Translations under genes and position numbers: made by a program
In this document: piece by piece, positions 38,501 to 50,609 of the stretch
Layout of the letters: each line of letters begins with the position of its first letter
How positions within the stretch are numbered: position 1 is the stretch's first letter
The notes under the pieces: generated by a model
Told to the model about the DNA's origin: nothing
Database searches by the model: none
The model's input: the letters and a program-made list of their open reading frames with translations, nothing else
From: Gymnopilus junonius
Lineage: Eukaryota; Basidiomycota; Agaricomycetes; Agaricales; Galerinaceae
Assembly: GCA_015501075.1 (NCBI GenBank)
Contig: JADNYJ010000103.1
Coordinates: 62,001 to 126,000, forward strand
Length of the DNA stretch: 64,000 nucleotides
Direction: 5' to 3'

Positions 38501-40850
38501 GCAAGAATATTACCAACCATTCTTCGAGCATATACACCAGCTAAAGACGACCTACTGGATTTCATGTCGGGCTGTCTCCTTCCCATGCTTGGACCATCTT
38601 TCACTCAAGATGATGGTGGAGCAAGTCTATTTCCGTTACTTACTCATGATGAGCATCGGATCCGTGTCTCGACAGTCCAGGCTCTAAGAAATGCGATCGA
38701 TTTGCGCTTTGGTAACTTGGAGAACATGGCGAAAGCTTTCATTGTCGGGACTCTCCATCCATTGACAACAGCCGACGATCTTGTTTGTGACCTGTGGTGT
38801 TGTATTCTCCCCAAGGTTGCACCATATTTGGTGAATCGAACCGAGATCGATATACTATTTGAGAGCCTATAGTAAGTTGTACTGTTAGCCTGGTGCATGT
38901 TGCTTTGATTTCAATAATGTTAGCGATGAACGGGGAAACGTGCGCGAGGCTACTTCGGAAGCAATATCCATCTTGACGAGAACGTCAGAAACATCCCGTA
39001 GCCTTATGCTCCCAACATTGCTCCGCCACCTAGATAATCCATCTGCAGCCTCCATCCCATCAATTACTCAAGGTATTAACAGATCTTTCCTGCCTATTTT
39101 CTTGACTTCATATGACTTTTTGTAGCCATCTCGTTGTCAGGACTCACTTTCGTATCGAATGGGAAGGAAGATGAACTGCTCTACCTTGTATTGTAAGTTT
39201 CTGACTATTCATAAGCATTGGGCACATCGAAAGATGGATTGCCAGGAGCGGCAAAGATATGGACATACATGCTATCGAAGCAGCCACCCAAGTGCTCTCC
39301 AAGGGAAGTTCATTTGAGCATCAAAAACTCGTGAAGGCAAATCCAGATGTTTTGACCGTTGCTTTAAAATTGCACAATCGTCGAACCCGACGGCAGCACT
39401 CTCTTAGGTTACTCCATAGTATTGTCACACATCTTAGCTATCTGCTTCTGCTTGACGAGGAACTCGCTAGAGAAATGTTTTCACTATTCGAGTGAGTGCT
39501 TGTGTGGAGTTTCTTTAGCATGAAATTGACTTCATACTTCAGTGACCCCGACCCTGGCCTCCAGAATGCACTTTATCAAACGTGGACGAGTGATCCAAGG
39601 GTGTCCGAAAGCAACACCTTGCCCGAGTTGCTCCCCCTCCTTTTTGACGATGAAAGACTGCGCAATTCATCCGTCAAAGCACTTCTCCGAGAATTGGCTC
39701 CAGCCATGGTTCCTAGGCTCACGTCGCGACGAAGACTGGACATCCTTGTCAGGGCATTAATGTAAATTTTATCTTTGCCTTATTTGCGCTGTATTGTCCT
39801 TATACAAGCCAACAGGATCAATGACGTGAATGTAGTACAATCATTTTTACAAGAGACCTGCACTGTGATTGAAAATAGCAACGAGAACGAGAAAGGATGG
39901 TTCGCGGCTGAGCCGTCGTTTGTTTCAGCCATTGGAGAACACTTGAAGGGTCACGATCCCACCATGCGTCGTCATTCATCCATCATCATCCAACTACTTT
40001 CTGTGGGCTCCACCTCACGCTCTGGGAGGATTATGAACGAAGGGATTGGTCAATATTTATCATGGGTCGCAGTGTAAGAGTTCTTCATTTCTTTCTGCAT
40101 CTGCAAGTCCCCTTCATGAGCACATCTTAGTAACGGCGAAACGGGAGCCCAGCAATCCAGTCTTCATGCCCTCCACTCCCTGTTCATGGCGGCACCAGAT
40201 CACGCTGAACGACTTGTTAGTGATTCCTTACCTGCCTTATGCGACATTTTGGAACAAGAAGACCTGCCTTCCAAAGTTTATACCAGGGCTCTTCGCCTCT
40301 TAAATGAAATTGTGAAACAATCTCCGCATTCCGCCGTTATCGAAAGTGGCATCATCGTATATCTTGTCAGATGGTCAAGGTATATCTATATTCGTTTCTA
40401 TCTCACTTACCACTCATTGTCAAATATTATATATTATATAGCCCTCGCTACAGCGTAACAGATGTTGAATGCAAAAAATATGTTTTCCTTGTGTGTCAGC
40501 TTATTGCTCAACAGTCAGATGCTGGCCGTCAGGCATTGATCAATGCCGGGATCCTTCCTGAACTGTCCAATCTAGCCAGCAGTCGAGTGGCCATTGAAGT
40601 TATTAGTGCTTGCAAGATCCTGAAAGCCTTGGCACACACTGGTACCTTCCGACAGGATATAAAAACCGCCAGACTCAAGGATTCCATGAAGAATATCACA
40701 AGGTATAGATTTTGATACTTCCTTGCCATTTCAATTCTTTAATAATTTGACAGTCTGTTCTCAAAGTCGAATCTTAAGAACAAGGAAGAAAAGCATCTTG
40801 CACAGATAGCTGCGAAAGAAGCACTTGAGGCAATGAAAGCTTCAAAGTGA
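35563..40850 (+). CDS. Large ARM/HEAT-repeat protein
   Basis: This is an armadillo/HEAT-type solenoid of about 1,560 residues. Repeats keep the pattern of short paired helices (HPNLLLRQAALRGVQAASE, HEDARVREPLIAQLQTYI, HDEHRIRVSTVQALRNAI). Exons often start at the same point of a repeat with an H/D-x-x-x-VR motif, for example HSQQQVRSATNKSLVAIA and DERGNVREATSEAISIL, which suggests growth by exon-repeat duplication. The start MLSPRAVVENLT at 35563 joins the long exon 35685-37392 across an intron. The last exon ends EALEAMKASK with TGA at 40848-40850. Such proteins are numerous in Agaricales and presumably act as protein-interaction scaffolds. I cannot assign a partner. The final exon could instead splice on, since AAAGTGAG at the stop resembles a donor. 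Confidence 0.75.
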
Positions 40851-40886
40851 GAACGGTGCAATGTGTTGAGTCTTCCTGTGTCTCAT

Positions 40887-41651
40887 ATGTTTTCAGACTG
40901 CACAACACCGATCCCTTCTGCTGCCTCATCCACCTCAACGATCACCAAACCAAACTCGTTCTGGGCATTTGCACCCCAAGCAGCTTTCTCGTCAAAATAG
41001 TGTAAGGATGATTATTTGCAGTGCACGAGTAGGGCCTTCTCTGATTTATGGTCCTAGGCACGGCGGTCCGCGTCAGAACCATATGCTACATCTAGTTTCG
41101 GCACTCCCACATCTGAAGGTCAAACACGAGAAGCAAGGCAGAGTACAACAAGCCACCTACGCCACGCCCGTTCGCTAAGCGAGCCTAACCGGTCTGCCAT
41201 TGTTCGACCACAATTTGCACGCCTTTCAGCTGTGCAGGAGGATCTTGATATGCAGGAGTTCTTATATCATACTTCTATCGGCGAGGAAAACCACGCGGAA
41301 CCCAGCTTGTCCAATGTGCGACTGGATGATCTTTGTCAATCTCCCCGTAATCAGTCTCCAGCGCCAATTAGAACGACATCTTCCCCTGTCGTTGCCGAGA
41401 GGGCTTCGGAGGACGAAGATCATCTTGCAGACATCTCATCATCTATGGTCCCTCGAACCGCACCACCGTCATATAGGCCATTGGCGTCCGTGTCGGGCAG
41501 TGTGCGTCGGCCTATGAATCGAGGCCGCGTTCAAGATTTACTATTAACGACTGCTGAAGAGTTGGACTTCAACCCTGAAGAAACAGGGACGAACACCTGG
41601 CGAGCTACACCAAGGCGATCTTACAAATCACGAAAGGCATCAAGCGAGTAG
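40887..41651 (+). CDS. Serine-rich hypothetical protein
   Basis: The ATG at 40887 opens MFSDCTTPIPSAASSTSTI and continues to FWAFAPQAAFSSK, where the exon runs into TAG at about 40998. A second exon, from about 41055, reads ARRSASEPYATSSFGTPTSEG, HARSLSEPNRS, IVRPQFARLSAVQEDLDMQEF and on to SYKSRKASSE, with a stop at 41649-41651. The sequence in between (AFSDLWS, then TAG, then ARRSASEP) would read through if that TAG at about 41053 were sense. So there is either a badly recognised intron or a nonsense change. The protein is disordered and phosphosite-like (RSxSEP). I do not recognise a family. The first exon could instead be spliced onto the ARM-repeat gene. Confidence 0.45.
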
Positions 41652-41866
41652 CCCTATACCTTGAGCGTATGATTAGTCCCAAGGAAAGGCGAACTTAGCC
41701 ACTCAGGCTCGTGCTACGTATACATTATATATGAGTAAAGTCGGAAGTCATAGAGCAAATCATGAATGCACATCCCAAAAGACAGAAATTGAAACCTAAA
41801 GAAAATAATACTGGTGACTTGCGAGTTGGATGTGATCTAATGCCCCACCTGCCCACCATGGAACTT

Positions 41867-43930
41867 CTAATGTTCACATAAATTAAATGCCCGGCTTTCG
41901 AAGGCTTCGTTTTCCGATTTCACAAATCCTTTCCTCTCTTCAATGAGTTGTAATCTTAATTGCTTAGCCTCCTGGAGACAAATAGGAAAGTTCACGTCCT
42001 CTAAAACTTGATCTTGAAGCTCAGCCGGGAGTCCAGAAAGCCTAGAGTCCCACAGCCCTGGCATAGCGTGGCTCTTAGGTCTGACAATCTCCTGCCACCA
42101 CCATGCTTGTTGTTGGCACGGAACGTTGGCTGTACTGATAACTTTGATATTTGGATCAACGAGGAAAAGCGCCACGATCTTGCGATGGCCAGGTTTTTTA
42201 GGATCTGCAAGCCTGAATGGTCCTACTCGATGCTGTAAAATGTTGGGGAACGTCAGGAGACGCCCCTCACGCGTTTCTACATTTCCTATTTCTTGAACCG
42301 CAGGTCCTTCAGTTGCCATTCCGAATATAGCAGGCAGCCAGTCGTGGACCCATTGCTCGTAAGAAATCTCGTAGCTCCTACCTCCTCTGCATTGATGCCG
42401 AAATGACAGAGTGGAAGTTGTGACATTTTCACATGAATAATAATAAAGCGACGTCGCTACTATATGTTCATTCTGCAATGAACGACAATCATTAGGAAAT
42501 GTCGAACTTAAACGAACTAAACTCACCAACTGGCCTTCAACATGCCAGGTTCCTCCGCCGTACTCGGGTTTTTCGGGTGTCAGTTGGATGTTGGCCAACT
42601 TGACAATGACCTGCAGCCCGCGGGCACCGTATTGGTCTCTCAGGCTAAATGGTAGAGGTCTTCCAACAGGAATGAAGGATTCGGGAGGTTCAGGAAAGAC
42701 AAGACGTCGTGTTTCATCGTACCATTTCTGTCTTTGATCCCAAAATGTGACCTGGTCCTCATAATCTTCCCTTTGAGGCCCTTCTGTTTTTGGCATCCTT
42801 TCAGGAAAGGGGTCATATTTGACCTGTTTGTACTGAAGGCGTCGTGTTGAGTCTTGAGCGAAGTATTCTCTATGCTGCAAAGGGGCAATAGTCCTATCCC
42901 AAAGGGGTATGGAAGCAGAAATCAGCTTCTCAACAAGATTATAAAGGTGCTGCTCCTCCTGTGGATGAAGGTTGTTGATATATGTTTTTATCCTGATAGC
43001 GACTCAATGTACTGTGAATACGAATAAGCATGAACGTACTTTGCTTCTCCTTTGATATCAACTTCACAAGGTAACCACTGAAATTTGGCACTGAATGGAT
43101 GTTCCACGGAGTCAGGGTCGTCGTCGGCGAGCCAGTCTACTTCATCGCCTGCTTCTCTGGACCACTTTTCCTCTGTCTCATCATCTGGTGGAATGGGAGC
43201 AACTTCTCCCTGACCGCAACACTGAATACAGTCTTTAAGAGTCGTCATCTCTCCGTTGGCCAAAACGCGTGTATGCCCGTAAACAAGGGGAAATATGGAA
43301 GGGTGAACTAAGTCCCAAACCTTTCCTTCGGAGCCTGGGTGCCAGTCTTTCATATTTCCAGGGATTTTGGCTTCGAATATTTTCACAGCTTCCTGTAATT
43401 CTTTCTTCAGCTCCCCTGAGACAGCATAATCAGATTTGAAGACATCGCCATTATACACGAAGATGGGAGGAGGCAAAGCAGGAGGCGGTGGAATCAAGCT
43501 TGCGTTGTATTTCAGTTCATTTATGCACCAGTTGATCATCCTTTCTGTGACGTCGCGTCCTGAAGCCAGCGCCTCGTCCTTCCACTTCTGAGCAATCTCA
43601 GGATTGTTGATCTGATTTTTTCTGTGTAAGAATAGATAAAAGATAGAAAAAGATACTTGGATACCTTAATGTACCAATCTGGTTTATCTGTGATACTATT
43701 CATCAACTGGAGCATAGTAAGCTCACGAAGAGTTATCATTGGGAATCTGTTGAGTCATCTAAGTCCGTAGTCGACGTGATCGCATTGTATTCTGAAAGCT
43801 CACGTAGGACCATGTTGCCCAGGTAGTAAGTTCTGCCAGCTTAGCGTGTTCGGAAACAATCTGGCAACGAAGTCTGGATCCCCTTCTGTGGGGCGTGGTT
43901 CAGAGGGCGTCCGAAACCTGGCAACATCAT
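41867..43930 (-). CDS. DUF4246 family protein, copy B
   Basis: This is the second DUF4246 paralog, collinear with copies A and C. Its conserved blocks are MMLPGFGRPLN, FPMITLRELTMLQLMNSITDKPDWYIK, DVTERMINWCINELKYN, DWHPGSEGKVWDLVHPSIF, AKFQWLPCEVDI, GGGTWHVEG, NEHIVATSLYYYSC, NILQHRVGPF, GHRKIVALFLVDPN and the C-terminal LCEH with TAG at 41867. The last large exon is 42474-41867. In the first exon the frame breaks at the G4 run 43890-43893 (plus strand), just after RPLNHAP: the expected GDPDFVARLFP block is in the next frame, so one base appears to be missing. I read this as a consensus error. It is closest to copy C (ALASGRDVTE / ALASGRDITE). Putative triad positions HVE, QHR and GHRK are retained. 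Confidence 0.78.
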
Positions 43931-44183
43931 TCTCTGGAAGTCAAGATGGATGAAAAGAAGAATTTCCGCTCTACTGATGAAAAGTGTTATGAAACACACA
44001 ACAAAAAAGAATATGAGCAGCAACTGGTGTATGTAGGTGTTCAACATTCATTTTTCTTTCAAGTTCAAGGTGGTGTTTATTTATAGATGAATCACTACTA
44101 TACGATGTCGCAAACAAGCTGTAAACCCACTTTTACTAATATGAGGAAATGCAGTGCCACATTAGCCTTGCATCAGCCTTTAT

Positions 44184-47100
44184 TCAGCCATGCAGAAAAG
44201 CTTTCGCTATATCAGTTTGGAATCTCCCAATATATTCCAACAAATCCTGATCTGGTAAAGCCGAATGTTCGTATGCCTGGACGAGCTGTGTTCGAAGCTG
44301 TTGAAAAGTGATGCGTAGCTTATTGTTTATATCACCAGAAAATTCAACAATGGACTATACCCTTAATAATGCCTTCCTTCGAGTTGCAATTCGATATCCT
44401 TCGCTCGATTCTTCGTGCTTGGTCTGCAAATCGGTGAGTATATCTGCAACTCGCTTAGCTTCCACAAGTACATCAGAAGGCAGATCGGCTAGCTTTGCCA
44501 GTTGGAGGCCTGAAGATGACATACATCAGCATAAGAAGAGATGTGCATAACTTATCGGAGCTGGACCATAATGGTTGAAATCCTCTGCCGCGCCATCCAC
44601 AATCCTAGGACGTGTGGCATATCAGCACGTTAGTCGGAAGGTCATAACACTACATCGTTCTTACTTGTACTGAAAGCTCATCCCAAAATTGTTCGTAGAG
44701 GACCGACTTCGCTGTAGCATAATTGCTGTAAGGATGTACGCCCTTCGAAAAGAAGATTATATGGGTTCGCTACCTGTACGGATAGATGTAAACTTGAAAA
44801 CGATCAGTTAGAGAATATACATGAGAATACGCATCAAATACTTGATGACGGTGGGTTGACGGGACAGAGTCTCGGTCAGTTCGTTGAAATGCCTGTAGGA
44901 CAGAGGTGAATGGCGAACGATCGAGCAAGGTCCTAAATAACCTACGTGGCGAAAAAAACAAACGACTAATAGAGTAAATTTAGTAAGCCGCAATGAGGAA
45001 AAGTCTTATGAACCGCACTTTCAGAGCAATCAACGCCTCCGCAATCGCATGCGCAATCCCCACTCCCTCCCGAGGAGATGTTCCACGTCCCCAGTTCATC
45101 CACAAGAACCAACGATTTGGGGCTCGCCAATCCTAAGTCCAAATTACAGTGAAAAGAAACAAATGACTGCAAGAGTGCAATAGCCGACCTAAAATCATGG
45201 CACAAGATGCCATTTCACTTGCAAATGTGCTCAGACTTTTCTCAAGATCATCGTCATTAGACAAACGCGATAAAAGGAAGTCGTGGATCCTAGGTATACA
45301 TGAGCAATTAATCGGTTGACGTGAGTAACTGGATCAACCTGAAGCTAGCATATTCCACAGGAACAAAGCAGCCGCACAGCGCCATGACGGTCAATAGACC
45401 GACTTGACGTAGGTAGGTGCTTTTCCCTTTTGAAAATAGAAAATGCGTTAGGGGCAACCCAAGCTGGTAAATTTAGTCGTCTTGGAAATATTACCAGACA
45501 TGCTGAATATATGAACTTGTCAATAAGAATATGAAGAAAAACGATGACAAACTTTGGCCCTTGAACCATCTGGAATGCCGAAGAATCATCGCAATATACG
45601 TCATTTGGTACAAGAGTACCCGCCGATTGCACTATCTCCAAGACAGGATGCCTGCCCGATTTAATTGCAAGGGTGCCCGTGAACTCTGGTCGAACTTTCA
45701 TAGCTTTGAACAGGTCGGGTATTTCATACTGGAATATATAGCATACCATAATTACGCACTAGGAGTTTAATCAGACAAAGCGAATGATCAAGGATGTCAA
45801 ATATGAACTTACTGATCGAAGCATGGGCAAACGACCAGAGCATGTCAACGAGAGCGACCTGAAGCAAACCATAAGTTGAACGGCGAGGACTTGAGGACAA
45901 GGTAGGAACGAATTACAGCCTCAGAGGCTTTGTACAAGGCTCCAATATCGGCAACAATTTCAGCAATGAGGTCCTGTACGATCCTATGGAAATAGTAAGC
46001 TTAAAGTGATCACCCGTGCGTATACATAACACATACTTATCACTTAATATCAGCGTCTCATCCAAAGCGTCCTTCATCCGTGCGTTCATCTTTTTCTGTA
46101 CAAAAGAATTAGATGTAAAAATGGTAAACTAACACCATGCGACACTCACAAGCTCCATGCTCGAAAACATCCACCTGCCCTTCTTCAAAGAGACGTTTAC
46201 GAATCCCTTGGGCAACTCTCCTTCCAGTTCATTCTTCTTCAAAGCGAAAACAAACCCTGTTTCTTGGTAGACAAGGCTCAAAGGCAAATCATGTTCTTCA
46301 GAAAGGGTACGGTTCAGCTGATATATATCTCCAATGTTTTCTTTATAAGTCTCCCTTGCAACATCGAGCAAACGATTGCAATTCGCTTTGACAGCGTATA
46401 CTCGAGCATTAACAGCTGCGAGACCCCCCTAACTATATTGTCAGCCGGGATTAAAGAAAGTTACAACCAACACGACCTTTGGCAGTGCCACTTCATCATT
46501 CAGACGCGCAGATACCAATTGATCGATGTTATCGATTCTTTCGTCAGAGAGCATCTTGAACAGATGATCAGTACGCTAATAACAAATCATATGCGCAACG
46601 TGCATACGTACGTGGTACACGATTTGAAGTAATTGCGATTGACTGCCTTCTAAAGCCTTGCGCAGTACTGGCAGATTCTTGACAACATTCCGAAGGTTGA
46701 GAACCTGAAGCACTCTTTGAGATGCTGGCCTAGCACTGGTTGTGACTTTAGCTTCGGACGACGCTAGCTGAGTTATCTAAATAAGAAGTTTTTCAAAGGA
46801 GATAAATTGAAAGGGAATACCGCGGCAATCAGCTTGTCAAAATCCATTTTGTTGAGTGTCTTCAGCGCATCGCGGACATAGGTAAACAAATCTTCCTTGT
46901 TGATGAGCTCTGAGAAAAACATCAGTCAACGGAATTTGCCAAGCCTAATAGCCACCATGAAAACCTTCAACGACATCAAGTCTTGCCTCAATAGAGCCTT
47001 GTACTATAACAATCAAGGACATTAATGAAGATTGTCAAGAAAATATAGGACATGCCGGTGAGAGGCGATAGAATATTGATGCGCAACAATCTCGAAGCCA

Positions 47101-48104
47101 TCGGAGTATAGGTATGATTGAGAACGCTGGAAAAAAAAGAACAATGAATCAATGGTTATACTCCCTCCCTCACATATCAAATAAAAAAGACGTACCCAAA
47201 CAATGAATGAATCGACTTCTTGTGGGTCATATTACCGACAAGCTCAAGGTTTCGAGCGGTGTCCGGGTCAATCATCATTGTGCCGTCCACTGGAATATAC
47301 CGAATTCTCAAAGAAGCAGCAGCGAAGCGCGTGTTGAGTCGGGATTCTGCGTATTTGAAAAGTGCGCATACAGCCGACATGGCGTAATATCTGCCAATGC
47401 CAAACTAGATGAGAACTCGAAAAACCAAAAGAAGAGTGCAACTTCTAACTTGCTAGAAACGGCTAGAATGGTTCCTGCGCGCTCGTCATCTTCGACGCAA
47501 AGCTGAAGAACGAATTCGAGACCTGCAAAAAGATCAGTCGTTTATAAATAATCGCGACAAGAGCATTCAAATACCGACCACCAGCATCATTCCAATAACG
47601 ACGTCCGACAGGTTCAATCTGCACCCCAGGAAACTCTTCTCTTATGTACTCCACAAGTAACGAAGTAGACACGGCACGCTTGCCGGAGGGAGCGAGTGCC
47701 GCATCCGACGCCGACAAGAAAGTATCAGGAATAAGCACGAGATATGGATTATGGATGTGCATCTGATGCAAGGTCTTGACATAGGTCTGACAATCCGCTA
47801 CCTGAAACGAGCAGAAATATGAATTGAACAAGTTAATAAGGCGCATACATCCAGAGGCTGATGAACGGAAATTACACAAAACCCACCTGTACAAGCATGA
47901 CTTTCCCAGTCTCCTTATCGAGCGCCGCAAGACCACTTCCCTCGAAACGCCTCGACCTTCAAAGCACCGCAATGACATACGAGCCTTCGTACCGAATAGT
48001 TGAAGCAGCAGTTTGGGACGCGCCGTAGCAGGACGCGACGCAGCAGCCTTAGAATGATTTGGACCACTCTTACGGTCGGTCCGTAGCTTGACTTCCCGGT
48101 CCAT
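44184..48104 (-). CDS. MSH4: Meiotic MutS homolog MSH4, with frame breaks
   Basis: MSH4 pairs with MSH5 as a meiotic clamp that stabilises recombination intermediates for class I crossovers. Recognisable parts are EGRGVSREV-like N-terminal sequence, HIHNPYLVLIPDTFL, EFPGVQIEPVGRRYWND, YIPVDGTMMIDPDTARNLELVGN, the core and clamp helices, then the ATPase: Walker A GPNMSGKST, formed across an 8-nt microexon (45502-45495); YLRQVGLLTVMALCGCFVPVEYASF; the Walker B/ABC signature LVLVDELG..RGTSPREG; and the C-terminal helix pair LADLPSDVLVEAKRVADILTDLQ. The stop TGA is at 44184. At least four one-base frame breaks are visible: three in the first exon (runs at 48015-48017, 47961-47963, 47933-47934) and one inside the Walker B signature at 45088-45092. 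Intact sequence continues after each, so assembly error is more likely than a dead gene. Confidence 0.86.
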
Positions 48105-48477
48105 GGCCGGCTGCTGGTCGTCTAGAAGACATTGTGGGTTGTTGGAAGGTGTAATGCAGCCAACTGTAAGTAAAGAAGGAAGGATGCTTAGTCATATTTA
48201 GACCAAATCAAGCAAATAACGAATGAGGGTCAGTGTCAAGTCTCGAAAAGGGTGGTTAAAATAGTCATTAGAGGTATAAAATACTGAAATACAAGGTAAG
48301 TCGATCCTTACGAAAATCGTCAAAATAGGCACTATATGTAAAAGATAGTAGCAATCACCAAAAACATAACGTTCAATCCTCTGCCACATCCATCTCATCA
48401 TCCCGAACCTGCACTCGTCTTGTCGTTCTTCTCGGACGCCTCTTTTCCACATCAGCAGCAGGAGCTTTCTCATTAAT

Positions 48478-50315
48478 TCAAATAAACCACCCCGCTGTGG
48501 CACTCCATATATACTCATGAGCCAACAACCGCGTAAGGATCTTGTAAGCATGGCTATCCGCATAGGGCACCCCAGATCGCGGGTCGAGATAATGTGCTTG
48601 CCGTCCAGTGATTGACATGTGTGTCTATGACGCGCTGTAAAATCCTTGAGGTTAACTCCTCGATGGTGGTAACAAAGAAAGACTTACCCAAGGGACGATT
48701 CTTCCCGACATACACCTTGACCTCATCCCATTTCCACATGGTCACCAAACATGGCACCCATATTTTGGTCCATGTCGGTCTAGGAGCACCTCCTTGCTGT
48801 GCTAATTCATGTACAACATAATTCTCGTTACAGTCACCATTTTGTACTCTGGCTCTTTGGGTGGTGGCAGTTCTGCATTGATTACTGCCTGCACTTGGGG
48901 TGATTGAACGTGTAAGAGTCGTGGTGGATGAAGTAGTTGGCTGTGGCTGTGGAGTGGATGAAGTTGAAACAGCTGCTGGTGAAGCAGAGGTAGCTGCAGC
49001 TTGGGAAGTTTGTTGCTGTAGAGCAGGCGAAGGTGAAGGAGGCGGCCACATGGGAAATGGAGACGACGCAGAATTCAAATAGCCTTGATAATGTTGAAAG
49101 ATTGCTGATGTTTGAGAGCTGGCAGAAGGTGCGCTTCCACTATTGTCTGAGGTAGGAAAGTCGAAGTTGAAGCAATTGTAGATACCATAGCAGTCCCACC
49201 CGAATAGGTATAAGTTGTAGGTGTGAACAAACTCCCAGGCGGACCATAAACACTCCTACTATAGAATGGAGTCACTGGAGGAGGCGGAGGTGCAACAGGT
49301 CGCGGAGGTTGAGGGGGCGGTGGGGGTGTAATTCGACCTTGTCTTGCTCTATTCGAGATACCCATCTGAGCAAAGGGCTTCTGTAGTAGTCCGCACCACC
49401 CTAGCTCGTTTCCGTTTTCATCCTCATTCTTCAGATAGTCACGGTGTTCGATAATGTTCCCTTCTTCGGTGTCTAGAGCGTGTGCAATAAGTTCGGCTTG
49501 CGTATATTTCTTGTACTCTAATTTCGCTTTCTTGGGTTGAGAAGCCTAAGAATTCATAAGTATTCTGTCCTCAACTAATTGAATAACTAGAGCACCAACC
49601 TTTTTTGCTTCGGACTGCTTTATGCGTGTGACTGTTGCAGACGTATTCAAAACAGTGTGTCTGCGTTGCTCATCCTCTTCTTTTCAGGCGCCTCCTTGCC
49701 ATCCACGTCGACCACTTCTCCGGTGTCTGCATCGAAAGCCAAAGAAACACGTCGTTTCAGTTTTGACTTGAGTTATCGGCAGGGGACGACAACTGGATGT
49801 CAGGGTTGAATGTGGACTTGTGCTTCTGATGAGCAGCAGCCGTGATTTTATCCAGTCGACTTCGGACAGCCTGGAGCTATGTCAATATCAATGCATAAGG
49901 AGTATGCCACCGGTTGACCCACCTTCCTATTCCTCCGCTCCTCATTGACGGCCTCTGCCTCAGCAGCAGCCTCTATTTGGGTCACCTCTTCCTCGTCCGT
50001 GCTCTCAAAGTCGGAGCCAACAAAAATATCCTCCTCATCTATCCAGCAAGAAAACCTAGATGAGTAAGAACGAAAAACTAGACCCAAGTCTATATAAACG
50101 CGTACCTTTATCATTTACAAAGTCGTTATCATCCTCCATGTCCTTCACGACGTCGTCCAGAGCCATTTCAGCCAAGGCAGCTTCCATCCTGGGAGGACAT
50201 GAGCACGACAGATATGAATGTCTGTACCTTGGACATACCTATTCCCAGCTGTGCTCCTCTTTGACCGCCGAGTTGCAAGTAATTCATGCTGCTCTTCCAT
50301 GCTGATGTCGGTCAT
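48478..50315 (-). CDS. VPS72: YL1 / VPS72 homolog, SWR1 complex subunit 2
   Basis: YL1/VPS72 (Swc2) is the histone H2A.Z-binding subunit of the SWR1 remodeller. The N-terminus reads MEEQHELLATRRSKRSTAGNR, then MEAALAEMALDDVV and an acidic stretch (DEEDIFVGSDFESTDEEE), matching the YL1 N-terminal H2A.Z-binding region. A basic, KKAK-rich segment and a long proline/serine/threonine-rich linker follow (RITPPPPPQPP). At the C-terminus is the YL1_C domain: PLGKSFFVTTIEELTSRIL, then TGRQAHYLDPRSGVPYADSHAYKIL and LLAHEYIWSATAGWFI, with TGA at 48478. I chose ATG 50315 (MTDISMEEQ), with Met-6 as the alternative. In the low-complexity linker (about 49075-49200) the frame changes, either through an unrecognised intron or a one-base error. 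Confidence 0.85.
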
Positions 50316-50609
50316 TTCACTGAGAGGTAGAGAAGTGAAACGGGAAGGATCACGTGTGGACCAACACAGGAACTCGAGTCAAAATTGGCGCGTTCGAATT
50401 TGAAACGGACGACGGCGCTCCTTCTGATTCCAACGCTCGCAGCGGACCTCTTGACTAAGCTACAACTTCGATTCTGTCATGCGGTGGCAGACATAAAGAT
50501 GCCCGGAAATAATCACGCTGCACAGTAAGCCTAAAAGGAGGTGAGTCATTCCGCCATCGCTTATTGCAAGCCAGATATATATGTTCCACAGCTAGGAACT
50601 CCGCAGAAC

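Noticed and set aside
48198..48563. 121-codon minus-strand frame with hydrophobic stretches
   Set aside because: It overlaps the YL1_C coding sequence in another frame and extends into 3' UTR; it is a shadow.
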